Shown: piece after piece, positions 52,311 to 62,854 of the stretch | Numbering within the stretch: position 1 is the stretch's first letter | Layout: the number at the start of each line of letters is the position of its first letter | Assembly: GCA_936435175.1 (NCBI GenBank) | Contig: OW386563.1 | Location: forward strand, 11,632,694 to 11,696,693 | DNA length: 64,000 nucleotides | From: Glyphotaelius pellucidus | Taxonomy: Eukaryota > Arthropoda > Insecta > Trichoptera > Limnephilidae | Reading direction: 5' to 3' | Made by a program: the position numbers and the translations under genes | The notes under the pieces: generated by a model | Databases searched by the model: none | Told to the model about the DNA's origin: nothing | The model's input: only the letters and a program-made list of their open reading frames with translations

Positions 52311-52985
52311 CAGTGGCGGTTCTTCACTGGGGGACGATGGGGACAGTCCCCACCAGTGACACTCGAAACCTACTAAAGGAAATAACAGTCCATGCTTTTC
52401 ACCAAAATGTATGAATTCTTTAAACATAAAAGTAATTAACATTTGCAGAAATAACATACAAAAAAAATATTCCGGATGATTATAAGACCCGACGCGCGTA
52501 CAGCGAACAATGTACGGCGTATGAGAACGGCGGGTCTATTTCTCAGTGCGCAGAATCTACTGCGCACTTGGGGGACAGCCCGAACTCTCCTCATAGGCGA
52601 TATGGTTCATTCCTTACGTTGTTTCGCGATTGTATGGAACCGCGCATGCGCACCGGTATATGAATTTAAATACCGTAGGGATTGGGCTTCGGATCCCCAC
52701 GAGTCATTCGTTTGCGTAGTTACGGGCGGGAATCGCTCGTGTTCAAATTAAGTTCGATAATAATCTTGCAAGATAAAGCTTTATTTTTATTAAACTATAT
52801 TGTAAATTGCTATATATCAATAGAAATTTTATATTATTTTGTATTTCGATATCCGATTAGTGATTAGACCATAAATTTTATTTTTTTGAGAAATTTTATA
52901 TTTTTTTCTACGGGTGGTGAGATTACGGTACAGTACGTTAAAAATATCGATCCCCACCACCTAAGAAGTGCTTGAGCCGCCACTG
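52311..52985. mobile_element. hAT-type element with perfect 8-bp duplication
   Basis: Starts CAGTGGCGGTTC and ends GAGCCGCCACTG, with CTATTTTG on both sides (52303-52310 and 52986-52993). CAGTGGCGG ends are frequent in insect hAT families. Near the ends GGGGACAGTCCCCACCAG and GATCCCCACCACC are subterminal. 675 bases, no transposase. Confidence 0.85.
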
Positions 52986-53159
52986 CTATTTTGTGTATGT
53001 AATAATAATATGTGTTGTTCCTTGTAATAATTGTTGAAATCAAATGTGATTTCCATAATCCGTGCTTAAAAATGCGGCGGCTTATGGATTATTTAATAAA
53101 ATTTTAAGTGCATTATTTTCCATCGCCCCGAATGCAAAAAGTTGCCTTTTATAGTCATT

Positions 53160-53345
53160 AGTACCCTTTACACACAGAGTTCGGAGCGGGACGTGCCCCG
53201 TGCCACTTCAGGCCGCCGCGCAGAAAAGTCTCACAGTGAACTGCGCTGTAAACCGTTATCTTACTTTCGGTCTTTACTTTTCTGCGCGGCGGCCTGAAGT
53301 GGCGCGGGGCACGTTCCGCTCCGAACTCTGTGTGTAAAGGGTACT
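53160..53345. mobile_element. MITE with 71-bp terminal inverted repeats
   Basis: Left AGTACCCTTTACACACAGAG and right (reversed) AGTACCCTTTACACACAGAG match through GCGCAGAAAAGT with two differences. ATT flanks both ends. Only about 44 bases separate the arms, so it can fold into one long hairpin. A single-ended relative lies at 10493-10552. Confidence 0.85.
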
Positions 53346-53361
53346 ATTAAGGGGAATTAAT

Positions 53362-53535
53362 TGGCAATAATTTCGTAGAATTATTGCCAATTCTACAAAA
53401 TGAATGATTAATTACCTACGGAGCGTTCGACATTTAATATTTTATTAAAAAATGTCGCTGTAGTGTTCGTTTTCTGTTTTTTTGGTGGACTTACTCTAAC
53501 CCGGCAGGCTGCCGGGGTTTGTTGCCAGTGGGTGA
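53362..53535 (-). repeat. Copy of part of D1
   Basis: Reversed, it shares CCGGGTTAGAGTAAGTCCAC(C) (D1: CCTAGAGTAGGTCCGCC), AAATGTCGAACGCTC and GTAGAATTGGCAATAAT with 7845-7990. Confidence 0.55.
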
Positions 53536-53649
53536 AACCACAAAGTCCTTCAAAAGCTGTAAATCATTCTTTAGCGCAGACCCCAGTGCGAGGAGTGCAA
53601 GGAGCTTCAAACCAGTAGTTGGAATTAATGCAAACATCTTTAATTCCTT

Positions 53650-53880
53650 TTATTTCTCTTTTTGTGAAAGATTGGTGTGAACAAGTGTGAAGTTCGCGCG
53701 GTCCGACAATTTTGCTAGTGGCCTTTCCACGCGTACGCAACTGAACACTTGACGTTTGACGTTTAAATAAATGTTAAAATATGTTCCGATGATGAAGAGA
53801 TGCTACATCAGGATACGCCGCTTTAAAACGGCGTATCCTGCGCCACAATACACATGAACACTAGCTTGAACAGCACCCAA
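53650..53880 (+). repeat. Flanking repeat X/Y, inverted relative at 57640-57900
   Basis: Segment X (53650-53810: AAGATTGGTGTGAACAAGTG to GATGAAGAGATGCTACATCA) and segment Y (53840-53880, TGCGCCACAATACACATGAA) both occur reversed at 57640-57900, but with X and Y in swapped order. A 12-bp perfect hairpin (arms 53809-53820 and 53829-53840, loop CTTTAAAA) separates them here. Confidence 0.7.
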
Positions 53881-53939
53881 AACATTGAAAATTTGAACAC
53901 TTCGTGTTCAAAAACCCTGTGTTCAAGCTTTACCACAGG

Positions 53940-54110
53940 CGACGGAAAACATTCATCTCCCGGGCGGCGAAGGGGGAAGGCTGGCAGGGGGAAATGTGTT
54001 AATATTTTTACAAGAGCCGCGCGATGCGGTCATGTATGGAGAATCAAACCGAACAAGTTTTTGAGGTTATGCGCAATGATTGAGCTTAATAATCACTACT
54101 TTAAAATATT
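53940..54110 (+). repeat. Direct repeat with 57128-57290
   Basis: Both start in a G-rich block (GGGGGAAGGCTGGCAGGGGG / GGGAAGGCAGGCGGGGCCGG), then (A)AATATTTTTACAAGAGCCG / CATATTTTTACAGGAGCCGT, ending near GGGGTTATG/GAGGTTATG. Together with X/Y they bracket the small gene. Confidence 0.5.
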
Positions 54111-54319
54111 ATGGGGCTATTTCACCAATCTCTTTAAATGTTGCTCTTAACTACCGGTCACATAACTTTATTGGTAGGAGAATCATGCTCAAAAACCCGT
54201 GCGCATTTCGCCACAGAAAATATGGTGCCAAGTAGCTATTTTGGTCTACTGCCACGCCTGTCTTAGACGTGCTTAGACGCCATTGTTTCTATGAAATCAC
54301 AAACGTCAAAAGTGTCAAC

Positions 54320-55269
54320 ATGGTGTCAACACAGTGTTCGTTTATTGTTGTTTACGAACGGGATTGGTTTATTTATGCAAACTATAAGGTAAGTTCAACG
54401 GGTTTTTGTTATGTTTTATTGATTATTGAGTGATATTACTAAAGAATTTAGTTGAATTTGTAGATTTGTCTTAATTCATGCGTCACAAAATGTTTTACTC
54501 TTTCTTCTTTCCTCATTGCTATTTTTTGTGATTTTCTGCTGTTAAATCGTTTAGGTACAGTGTCTTTAACATCTATTGTGTATTTGTCTGCAGAGCCTTC
54601 AGGTGAACCAATACATTAAAGTGAAATATGAGGGACTGGAGAGACAAAAGTGCACCCTCATCAGATAGGGACCCAGCAACGCTGTTCCCTTGGACAACAT
54701 AGAGACGATGATAAAATGTACGATCTCCCTCACCAGAGGCACCACCAGCGGCTGGAATATCGATGCCTCTGCTCTAGGTAAAACATTTACATTGCATATT
54801 TAAAAATCAACCTGTACATTTCCTATTGTATTTATTAAAACGCTTTTTAGGGACTTTTACACAGAAATAGTAAAAAATATACAATATTATGTACAACTGA
54901 GCGACTTCAGTAACAATATTTTGTATTTGTTTAGTGTTAAATTCTGGCTTGCCATTGAATTAAAATAATGCATGGTTTCATTGCGCTTTTACAAAAACAA
55001 GAAACTTAAATTTTGGGTCGCACAGTTTACAAGCGTTTCACACGTTGTGCAAGGGGGTCACAAAGCATCGGACCATCATAAATTGAAGACTCGGCATAAT
55101 TATTTCCCTCCATTCACAAATCAACTGGCTGTTGATTTGTGAGCATGCTCATTGATCCACAGGTGGAATGTGGCAGGTGGTTAGTGTTTCATGAATGTTT
55201 TATCCCTTATTATTACTTTCAGATAAACCGAATGCAATTGAGGAGTACACCGCTGTGCGTTGTGGATGA
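54320..55269 (+). CDS. Small three-exon gene with one in-frame TAG
   Basis: Exon 1 54320-54388 (MVSTQCSFIVVYERDWFIYA, then NYK), donor AAG|GTAAGT. Exon 2 54594-54777, acceptor TTTGTCTGCAG, donor CTAG|GTAAAA. Exon 3 55223-55269, acceptor TATTACTTTCAG, ends ...IEEYTAVRCG and TGA. Phases agree (0, then 1 across the second intron), giving 99 residues with a single internal TAG at 54666-54668 after KCTLIR. The product shows QVNQYIKVKYEGLERQKC and DNIETMIKCTISLTRG. Family not recognised. The TAG could be a true mutation (pseudogene), readthrough, or a sequencing error; the conserved splice frame argues that the locus was recently coding. Confidence 0.5.
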
Positions 55270-55930
55270 GGAAGACTAAAAGAATAGCCATCAGCCATCC
55301 AGAGTCTCCAGAGCTGCTAACATAATGATTATATAAAACAGAATGTATTGTTTACTTTACAATCTAGAATATTCATTTAGTAAGGTGTTCCCAACACGAA
55401 GCTAGTTATTCTCTAGCTAGTTCTAGTTCATTGAAATTTTTGTAATGTTTGTAGTTGAACAAATGGGTGTAGCTAGGTATTGATTTAGGGTGGGACAAAA
55501 AATAAAAATCTAGAGTAGATACCAAAAACAGTAGGCTTCGACAACATATTCATGCTTTGGGCTCTATCAACATGAACGGAAGACGGAAAAACCGTCATTG
55601 AAGTGCTGTAAATTTGAAAACGCAACTTGGTCTACAATCTAAGAGGTCATGCATCGCCCAGCCAGAGTTGGCAAATGCCCCACCTTGCCCCACCGTGCCT
55701 ACACATGGGGCAACATCTACTAAATGACCTTGCGTGAGAATGATTATAAATAATATACAATCATTTGTCTGTACCATTCATATTCATCCATACAATATTA
55801 TAAAATATTATGGCTGCCGTCGTCCCACTGACTCCTGATAATGTTGCCATATATTTATAAAAACTAAGTATAATCTACCGTATTAGGTATGTTCTTACAA
55901 AGAGAAATGTTTTTCTCTCACATGTTATTA

Positions 55931-55936
55931 AATAAA
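55931..55936 (+). terminator. Polyadenylation signal
   Basis: AATAAA 660 bases after the stop of the three-exon gene, the most plausible plus-strand signal downstream of it. Confidence 0.3.
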
Positions 55937-56139
55937 TATATTGTACAGATATACCAAAATATTCTGAAGTTTTATTACAGTTTCCATAAAGCTAAATAAG
56001 TGTTTTTCACAATAAAAGTACAGGGAATCTACTCTTTAAAACACAGTTGTACAAAATTTCTAGGGTCTCATACAGAATCACTTCAATCAGCACGTCCACC
56101 TGGAGAAGACACCTTTTCTGTAGCAGTTACTGGTTAAGG

Positions 56140-56519
56140 TTACTTCGGCATTTTCTCCGTCTGAAAGAAGAAAGTCATTTCAGTACTTGGTTTTTTCAGT
56201 TGGGGAAATCGAATACTGTTGGAATAAGGAAATGAATACTACAGGTGTGTAGTGAGGATATAGGTACATTTTATATACCTTCCCTGTTCCTGTGAATTCA
56301 TTGATAGTACAAATATTGATTGTAAAAATATCCGTTACAGTAGTATGATATTCAGAGGTACTTACTTGGTCACATTGCAACATGATTGCGGTCCATAATC
56401 CCTTGACCCTCGGGAACTGGGTCAAATTATAAAAACCTTTTAAAAGAGCCGGGTCCAGAAGGAAGCGAATACACATTGGACGGCTATATCCAATAGCCTC
56501 CGACTATCTTTTTATAAAT
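56140..56519 (-). CDS. Possible small two-exon minus-strand gene
   Basis: Exon 56519-56366 has an acceptor (TCTGCTTGCAG) and a strong donor (GACCAA|GTAAGT). The last exon starts at 56160 after CTTCTTTCAG. Within the first exon an ATG near 56476 opens MCIRFLLDPALLKGFYNLTQ, then FPRVKGLWTAIMLQCDQ in phase 0 to TEKMPK and a stop at 56140, 43 residues. A stop lies just upstream in frame. Splice signals are good, but the peptide is short and unrecognised, so it may be a non-coding transcript. Confidence 0.25.
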
Positions 56520-56524
56520 CTGCA

Positions 56525-57127
56525 AGCAGACACCAACAAAATCTCCGGCTGACAACAATGAAATTATTATTTGTTGGAAATTGTTGGAATGCAATTTATA
56601 TGGTTATAGAATGACATAAAACCTAATATACTTGTTATTGTTGTTGAAATATGATGTAAGTACTACAATTCTGTATTATTCTTCAATATATATATATTAA
56701 AATAACACACCAAGTGGTTGAGAGTTTTTGTCTTTAGGCTGATCATGGATTACAAGAACGGCATTTTCGTAAGTAGAAATCGTGAAAAATTCGGGTAATG
56801 CAAATACGATTTGACAGCAGCTGTCTGTCATATTTATTGAACCCGTGGTAGAAAACTTTGCTAATATGGTAGAAAACTTTGCTAATTTGTACCCGGTAAA
56901 CGTTACTGGCTGGTCAAAGTACCAATTAATAAAAATAAACTTTATCTACCCACATAAGCATCCTTGAAGGATGGTGAAATCGAAAAAATGCTTTATCCTA
57001 TTGGTAGTGCTTGTGAGCAAGATGGTGAAATACCCCCTATGATACCTAAATACAATATAATAAATATATTTGATAATAAAATTATCATATAATAACGAAT
57101 ATTAACAACATTAATATTAATATTATT
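56525..57127. other. No gene seen
   Basis: AT-rich. A short direct duplication AGAAAACTTTGCTAAT occurs twice near 56850-56885. Confidence 0.35.
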
Positions 57128-57355
57128 TTTGAAGTGGGTGAAGCGGGAAGCGGGAAGGCAGGCGGGGCCGGCGGGGGGGGAAATAAGTTCATATTTTTAC
57201 AGGAGCCGTACGGAGCAGTTGGTACCGGAGATAAATCGAATGACGTTTGGGGTTATGTCAACCGCGCGAGCCTAATACCTAATTATGACTTTAAATTGCA
57301 AATAAATACTGTCGTAATGGATGATTATATCTTTCGTGAACTCACTTGTAAATAA
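57128..57355 (+). repeat. Second copy of the G-rich direct repeat
   Basis: See 53940-54110. The TTTTTACAG before GAGCCGTACGGAGCAG resembles a splice acceptor, and a 73-codon frame runs through, but the equivalent frame in the other copy is not conserved. Confidence 0.5.
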
Positions 57356-57639
57356 AGTCTATTAATTTATAAATCAATTTCAGATACACGGAAGAAATGA
57401 CCAATTAAAATAGGTATTCTATTCTTTCCCTGATAAATACAATACCTAATAAAAATCTAGTTAGGTAGGTTAGGTCTAAGTTGAAATCTGCGTGTTCTCC
57501 TTTATATTTCGTCTACAATATCATCGCTAAATTTCTTAACAGAACTCGGCTTTTGACGTTTAATACTAACTTTAGGTCATAATAATTGATATTAGTCGGA
57601 AATCTTTCGTGGTAAATAAACATCTATTAAAATATCTCT

Positions 57640-57900
57640 GTTTCTCCCTGATGTAGCATCTCTTCTTCATCGGAACATATTTTAACATTTATTTAAACGC
57701 TAAACGTCAAACGTCAAGTCAGTTGCGTACGCGTGGACTCGTGAACAGGCCACTAGCAAAGTGTGTGAAAACTTCACACCTGTTCACACCAATCTTTCAA
57801 ACCATGTTTAAAAAAACGCAGGAGACGGAAAACAAAGAACGTTTATAGTGGGGTTCAAGCTAGTTTTCATGTGTATTCTGGCGCAGGAGTTCCGCCTTTA
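57640..57900 (-). repeat. Inverted relative of the 53.65 kb repeat
   Basis: Reverse complement of segments X and Y, with their order exchanged. It closes a 4.2-kb block that contains the small gene(s). Confidence 0.7.
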
Positions 57901-58029
57901 TACTCTCGTAATCTTGCTCGGTGTAGTCACCGAGTGCACACACAAGAAGAAGAACACACCTTTTCAGGTGCTATTTTCAAAAATATGATAACGAGTTTCG
58001 GTATGAAAAGCTGGTCCCGTGGATGAAAC

Positions 58030-58810
58030 TGCCATAACTGATGAGTAGCAAAATAAATCATTTTATTTACATGAAGACAATATTAGCAAAACTCAATCGA
58101 AAATCTGAAAACAGAAAAATCAGAAATATGGTCACATCTAGGACATAAACCCACGCCTTGCTGGGGCAGAGCTCCATCAACTGAGCTTTGCATCTCTACC
58201 CGATTCGGTCATATTTAATTGTATTCTTCGAGTAAAAACTACCAACATTTTCTTAACGCATATTTTTATTGGCTACTGTCTTTATGTGTGATTGCAAAAT
58301 TTAAATCCAACTAAATGCTATCTAGATAGTGTCTTGGATAAATTTTATCCATTTTTATTTTTACAATGTGACATTTATTGATTTTTCTGAAAGTCTACGA
58401 TGAATTTTATTTTTAACTTTAATGAGTAAAACATTTTAATTGAATAAAGAAAATATTAGCGAAACTCAATAGAAAATCTGAAAACAGAAATATCAGAATA
58501 AAGACACCGTCACTGGTTTGAATCTTGCAATCACACATAAAGATAGCGGCCAATAAAAATATGTGCTATGAAAACGAAGATAATGTCTGTAGTTCTTAGT
58601 CGAAGTATGATACAATTCAATATGACCGAATCGGATTGGCTCACATTAGCTCAGGTAGAGCTCCGCCCGGCAAGGCTTATTTCCTGGGTTCGTGACCTAG
58701 ATTTGACCGTATCTTTTCTGATTTTTCTGTTTTTTCGACACAGTTTCACTAATAAAATAAAAAATCAATCAAATTAAATCTTCATTTAATTAAAATTTGA
58801 GATTTTACTC
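58030..58810. mobile_element. Cluster of palindrome-family MITEs with tRNA-like segments
   Basis: AGCAAAACTCAATCGAAAAT (58086), AGCGAAACTCAATAGAAAAT (58458) and reversed sequence near 58715-58800 belong to the family seen at 21.3 kb. Two inverted copies enclose tRNA-like stretches: plus 58640-58700 has TTAGCTCAGGTAGAGC and TGGGTTCGTGACC (box A- and box B-like). The minus-strand copy at 58140-58200 has GCTCAGTTGATGGAGC and GTGGGTTTATGTCC. Neither folds as an intact tRNA. Confidence 0.5.
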
Positions 58811-59103
58811 ATTAAGAGGAATATAAACGCTAGAAATATTTCGATTCTCATGCCTTCAAAATTTAAAATCAAAAAATTAGATCATACAAAACCTCAAAAA
58901 TAGTCTTAGCCTAAAGTGGTATTTAAAAAAAATTGTTTCTTATATTACTTCATAGTTAAGTGGAGGCCCTAACAGTACACTTTGATACATAATTAATGTT
59001 AATATATGTATAATTAATTACACTTATTTCATCATTTACTGCACCCTTCTTGCTTCAATCGCACATAGTTTCATATATACTAATCAATATACCTGTTATT
59101 TCA
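58811..59103. other. Upstream DNA of the ankyrin gene, no exon fixed
   Basis: AT-rich. Ends with a good acceptor (ATACCTGTTATTTCAG), so at least one 5' exon must lie upstream, but I could not identify it. Confidence 0.35.
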
Positions 59104-59106
59104 GTC

Positions 59107-60687
59107 ATGACAGCAGACTACGCTTGGAACGGCATGCCCGGGGCATATAGTCCTACTGCCCTGCATTGCGCTGTACAGAATGGAAACCGCGAGGTGGTAC
59201 GCATGCTGTTAGAGCGCGGGGCGGATATTAACTCTGTATATGGTCCTACTGTCCTGATGTACGCTGTAGAGAATGGACACCACGAGGTGGTACGCATGCT
59301 GTTAGAGCGCGGGGCGGATATTAACTCTGCACAAGGTCTTACTGCTCTGCATTGCGCTGTACAGAATGGAAACCGCGAGGTGGTACGCATGCTGTTAGAG
59401 CGCGGGGCGGATATTAACTCTGTATATGGTCCTACTGTCCTGATGTACGCTGTAGAGAATGGACACCACGAGGTGGTACGCATGCTGTTAGAGCGCGGGG
59501 CGGATATTAACTCTGCACATGGTCTTACTGCTCTGCATTGCGCTGTACAGAATGAAAACTGCGAGGTGTTACGTGTGCTGCTAGAGCATGGGGCGAATCC
59601 TAACTCAGCATATGGTCCTACTGCCCTGATGTACGTTGTGCAGAAAGGATACTGTGAGTTGGTACGCATACTGCTAGAGTTCGGGGCAGATACTAACCTT
59701 GCAGATAACGATGGTACTACCGCCCTGATGTATGCTGCACAGAATGGACACCTTGAGATAATACGCATACTGCTGGAGTCCGGGGCAGATACTAACCTTG
59801 CAGATAACGATGGTTCTACCGCCCTGATGTACGCTGCACAGAATGGTCACCTCGAGGTAATACGCATACTGCTGGAGTCCGGGGCAGATATTCCAAATAA
59901 CCTTATTGACACTGCCCTGATGTACGCTGCACAGAATGGACACCTCGAGATGTTACGCATGCTTCTAAGGTCCGGGGCAGATATTGCAAATGACCTTATT
60001 GATACTGCCTTGACACACGCTGCACAGAATGGACACCTTGAGTTGATAAACATGCTGGTAGTGTACTGGGCAAATACTAACTCTGTAGATATCGATGGTT
60101 TCACCGCCCTGATTAATGATTTATATAATAGACACCAAGAGGTGACACGCATACTGCAAGGGTCCGGGGCAGATACTAACCCTGCAAACCTTTATGATAC
60201 TCTCTTGATATACGCTGCACAGAAGGGACACGACGAGGTGATAAGCAAGCTGCTGGAGTCCGGAGCAGATACTAACTCTGCAAATAGCTACGGTACTACT
60301 GCCTTGATGATGGCTGTACAGAATGGACACCTCAAGGTGATACATGTGCTGCTAGAGTCCGGGGCAAATACTAACTCCGCAGATATGTACGATATTACCC
60401 CCCTGATGATGGCTGCGGAGAATGGAAACTACGAGGTGACAGTCACGCTGCTAGAGTCCAGGGCAGAAATAAACCCTCAGAACACATGGGGTGAAACAGC
60501 GATGTCTATTGCAGCATTCAATGGACATGTGAATATTGTAGAGTTACTTCTGCGGTTCAATGCCAATATATCATTGCAGGACCAGAATGGGCACACAGCT
60601 CTCTCCTGGGCGGAAGAAAGGGGGTACCAAGAGATTGTTGATCTTCTCCGTGGCCACCGGGAAGCCAGACCCGCTGAGCATCTATAG
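59107..60687 (+). CDS. Ankyrin-repeat protein
   Basis: 526 residues from the first ATG after an acceptor at 59104 (MTADYAWNGMPG). Nearly the whole protein is ankyrin repeats: about fifteen units of the LhxAxxNGHxEVvRxLLExGAD type. The first units are 31 residues (two short in the loop), the later ones closer to the usual 33 with DNDGxTALMYAA. Residues about 23-84 are repeated almost exactly as 85-146 (62 residues, 186 bases). The last two repeats (WGETAMSIAAFNGHVNIVEL, QNGHTALSWAEERGY) are canonical and more diverged. No other domain, signal or membrane segment. Such repeats mediate protein binding; the partner is unknown. No introns in the coding part; poly(A) signal at 60801. Eukaryotic splice and poly(A) context argue against a bacterial contaminant. 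Confidence 0.85.
   Translation: MTADYAWNGMPGAYSPTALHCAVQNGNREVVRMLLERGADINSVYGPTVLMYAVENGHHEVVRMLLERGADINSAQGLTALHCAVQNGNREVVRMLLERGADINSVYGPTVLMYAVENGHHEVVRMLLERGADINSAHGLTALHCAVQNENCEVLRVLLEHGANPNSAYGPTALMYVVQKGYCELVRILLEFGADTNLADNDGTTALMYAAQNGHLEIIRILLESGADTNLADNDGSTALMYAAQNGHLEVIRILLESGADIPNNLIDTALMYAAQNGHLEMLRMLLRSGADIANDLIDTALTHAAQNGHLELINMLVVYWANTNSVDIDGFTALINDLYNRHQEVTRILQGSGADTNPANLYDTLLIYAAQKGHDEVISKLLESGADTNSANSYGTTALMMAVQNGHLKVIHVLLESGANTNSADMYDITPLMMAAENGNYEVTVTLLESRAEINPQNTWGETAMSIAAFNGHVNIVELLLRFNANISLQDQNGHTALSWAEERGYQEIVDLLRGHREARPAEHL
59171..59523 (+). repeat. 186-bp near-identical duplication inside the ankyrin gene
   Basis: The unit starting CTGTACAGAATGGAAACCGC recurs at 59357 with almost no differences, each covering two ankyrin repeats. 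This suggests very recent expansion or gene conversion. Confidence 0.9.
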
Positions 60688-60800
60688 GACTATACCACCA
60701 TCAGCTGGACTTTAATTATGACAATTTTAAGATTATATTACTAAATCGTTTACAAGCCCATCCATCACACATGTTTTAACTAAATCCTTTCTAAACTGTG

Positions 60801-60806
60801 AATAAA
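60801..60806 (+). terminator. Polyadenylation signal of the ankyrin gene
   Basis: AATAAA 114 bases after the stop codon. Confidence 0.6.
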
Positions 60807-60886
60807 CAATATTTTAAAATAAGTTTTCAAACAAACAAACAAAATTAGTATATAAAAATGACCTGTTTACAAACCAATAATATTAA

Positions 60887-61369
60887 CACATTGTGATCGG
60901 GCAGTTTTCGGCCGCGTATCGTGCTGGTAACGGGTGATTTTTTGCGTAATTTTGCGCTAACGTAGACCTCTAGAAAAATTGCGATAACTTCAAAAATATT
61001 TGTTTGATTTCAATAATTCTTTTTGCAAATTATTTATTTTATTTCATTTTATTTTATTATATTTAGAAATGTATTCTTTATCGTTAAACTAGTGCAGAAT
61101 TTCACATAAAGCAGGAAAGTTATGAAAAAATTAATATTTACACTACCTCGGTACCTACCGTACACCCCATCTATTGTTCTCAAAAGGTTTTTACCTGCAT
61201 GGCTACAACCCTACAGAGGCTATATAGCGAAAACTCAAGTATATTGGAACCCGCATTTTAACGTGACCCGCGCTCCACTAACAATCTATCAAAAACGTAT
61301 AAATACGTGTTCCGCTCTCTAGCATTAATTTGCTAAACACGTATTAATACGTGATCAGATTACAATGTG
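60887..61369. mobile_element. piggyBac-type MITE with TTAA flanks
   Basis: TTAA at 60883-60886 and 61370-61373. Ends are CACATTGTGATCGGG and, reversed, CACATTGTAATCTGATC (11 of 12 match at the tip). Near the right end ACGTATTAATACGT and ACGTATAAATACGT palindromes occur. A 66-codon frame at 61122-61322 has no domain. Confidence 0.6.
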
Positions 61370-61373
61370 TTAA

Positions 61374-61785
61374 AAGTGTCTTTTAGTAATCGTTGTGTTA
61401 ATTGTGCAGCAAAAGTGCATCTTACTGATTCCGAAATGATAAGATAAGACAATATGTGAATTACAGTTTAAACTACGTACTTACAACTAAATTGAAAAAT
61501 ACAAATTAAAAAAATATTGAAAGCCTTTAATGCAAATATAATGAGACAGTAAAAACAAAATTAAGATTTTTTAAAACTTAAATTGCAATTTAAAAAAAAT
61601 ATAAAAACACACTTTATTCTATAAGTATGTACTTATCATTTTATCAAACTTTTGTGTTTTATCTCTACATCTGTAATAATAATGTTTCATTGAAACAAAA
61701 CTTTAAAAATAAATACATATAATGAAAAATGTTACCACAAAAGTTTAACAACTTCATTCATAACAAATGTGTCACAACACTTTGA
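61374..61785. other. No gene seen
   Basis: Very AT-rich spacer. Confidence 0.35.
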
Positions 61786-62215
61786 ATGTAGCTACAATTC
61801 ACCTCTGCCCCTGAACATCTCTGGAGGAAAACACTCTGCAATCACAATCCCCTCTTCCCCTGGACGTCTATTGAGGGAAACACTCTGAATTCAGCCACAA
61901 TCCGCTCTGCTCCTCAACATCCCTTGGGAAAAACACACTGAATGCAACCACAATCTACGTCTGCCTATGAACATCTCTTGAGGGAAACACTCTGAATGCA
62001 AACGCGATCTACGTCCGCCCTAGGACATCTCTTGAGAGATACACTCTGAATGCAACCACAATCTACGTCTGCCTATGAACATCTCTTGAGGGAAACACTC
62101 TGAATGCAACCACAATCTACGTCTGCCCTTGGATATCTCTTGAGAGAAACACTCTGAATGCAAACACAATCCATGTCTACCCCTGGACATGTCTTGAGAG
62201 AAACAACATTCATGA
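61786..62215 (+). repeat. 54-bp tandem repeat, about 7-8 units
   Basis: The landmark TCTGAATGC recurs at 61991, 62045, 62099 and 62153, exactly 54 bases apart. Each unit contains GGACATCTCTTGAGGGAAAC and CACAATCTACGTCTGCC. Earlier units (61790-61940) are more diverged. All three forward frames have stops in each unit. Confidence 0.85.
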
Positions 62216-62325
62216 GACGAGGTTTAACAGGTACATAACATATATTTTATTATTTCTGCATTAATATTGCATTATTTAAATTCAGCATATGACAGTTGCT
62301 CACACATGATATGTTTTAATTACAG

Positions 62326-62400
62326 ACACTCTGTCACTGGGCATCACTAGAGGGAAGCAACTCTTGAGGCAGCCACATTCTGCCGCACTTTAACTTTCAG
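62326..62400 (+). ncRNA. Splice-bounded unit of the 54-bp family
   Basis: Bounded by TTTTAATTACAG and CTTTCAG|GTAAGG, a 75-base segment reads like one array unit (CTGGGCATCACTAGAGGGAA, then GCAGCCACATTCTGCC). Every forward frame has a stop. A candidate exon of a non-coding RNA that begins in the array. Confidence 0.4.
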
Positions 62401-62673
62401 GTAAGGACTATTATTTGTAGGTAGTAAAGCGAGTATTTGAAACAAATTATTTCAGACGACAAATGTAACCTTTGGAAAACTTTAAATGATGTTAAGCTTT
62501 CAGCCCAAGCTGTTTTTTAAATTATGTAATAACATTTTGTTGTGGGAATATCGCAAACGTTTTAAATACTTATGTATTGTTCAATATCCATGACGTTATT
62601 CGAAATGATAAACCATCGTGCTCTTGCCTGTTTTGATTTGCTACAACCGGGACTGTATTTTTGACACTTTCAG

Positions 62674-62850
62674 ATCCACATAGATACATACATCACACAA
62701 CCCTTGGATCTACTTGTCCACCTATAGGAAACGACTCCACTCTGCCGGTGTCCTGCTGTCTCCCTGCAGTTCCTCATGGCCAGGACTGCGGTGTTTGCCC
62801 CACACATCCAGCCACCAAGTGTAGGTCTCCATAGTCCTGCAGGTTTATTA
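62674..62850 (+). ncRNA. Candidate exon of the same transcript
   Basis: Follows an acceptor (TTGACACTTTCAG) and includes ACAACCCTTGGATCTACTTG and GGAAACGACTCCACTCTGCC, again related to the unit. The 3' border is uncertain: CCTGCAG|GTTTAT is a weak donor. Confidence 0.25.
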
Positions 62851-62854
62851 AGGG

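Noticed and set aside
57128..57355. 73-codon frame after a TTTTTACAG acceptor as a coding exon
   Set aside because: The related direct repeat at 53.94 kb does not keep the frame, and composition is that of the repeat.
59118..60345. Minus-strand frames opposite the ankyrin gene
   Set aside because: Antisense of a repeat-rich, GC-richer coding region; no independent support.
61122..61322. 66-codon frame starting MKKLIFTLPRYLPYTPS
   Set aside because: Lies inside a TTAA-flanked MITE with no domain or splice context. Chance frame is more likely.
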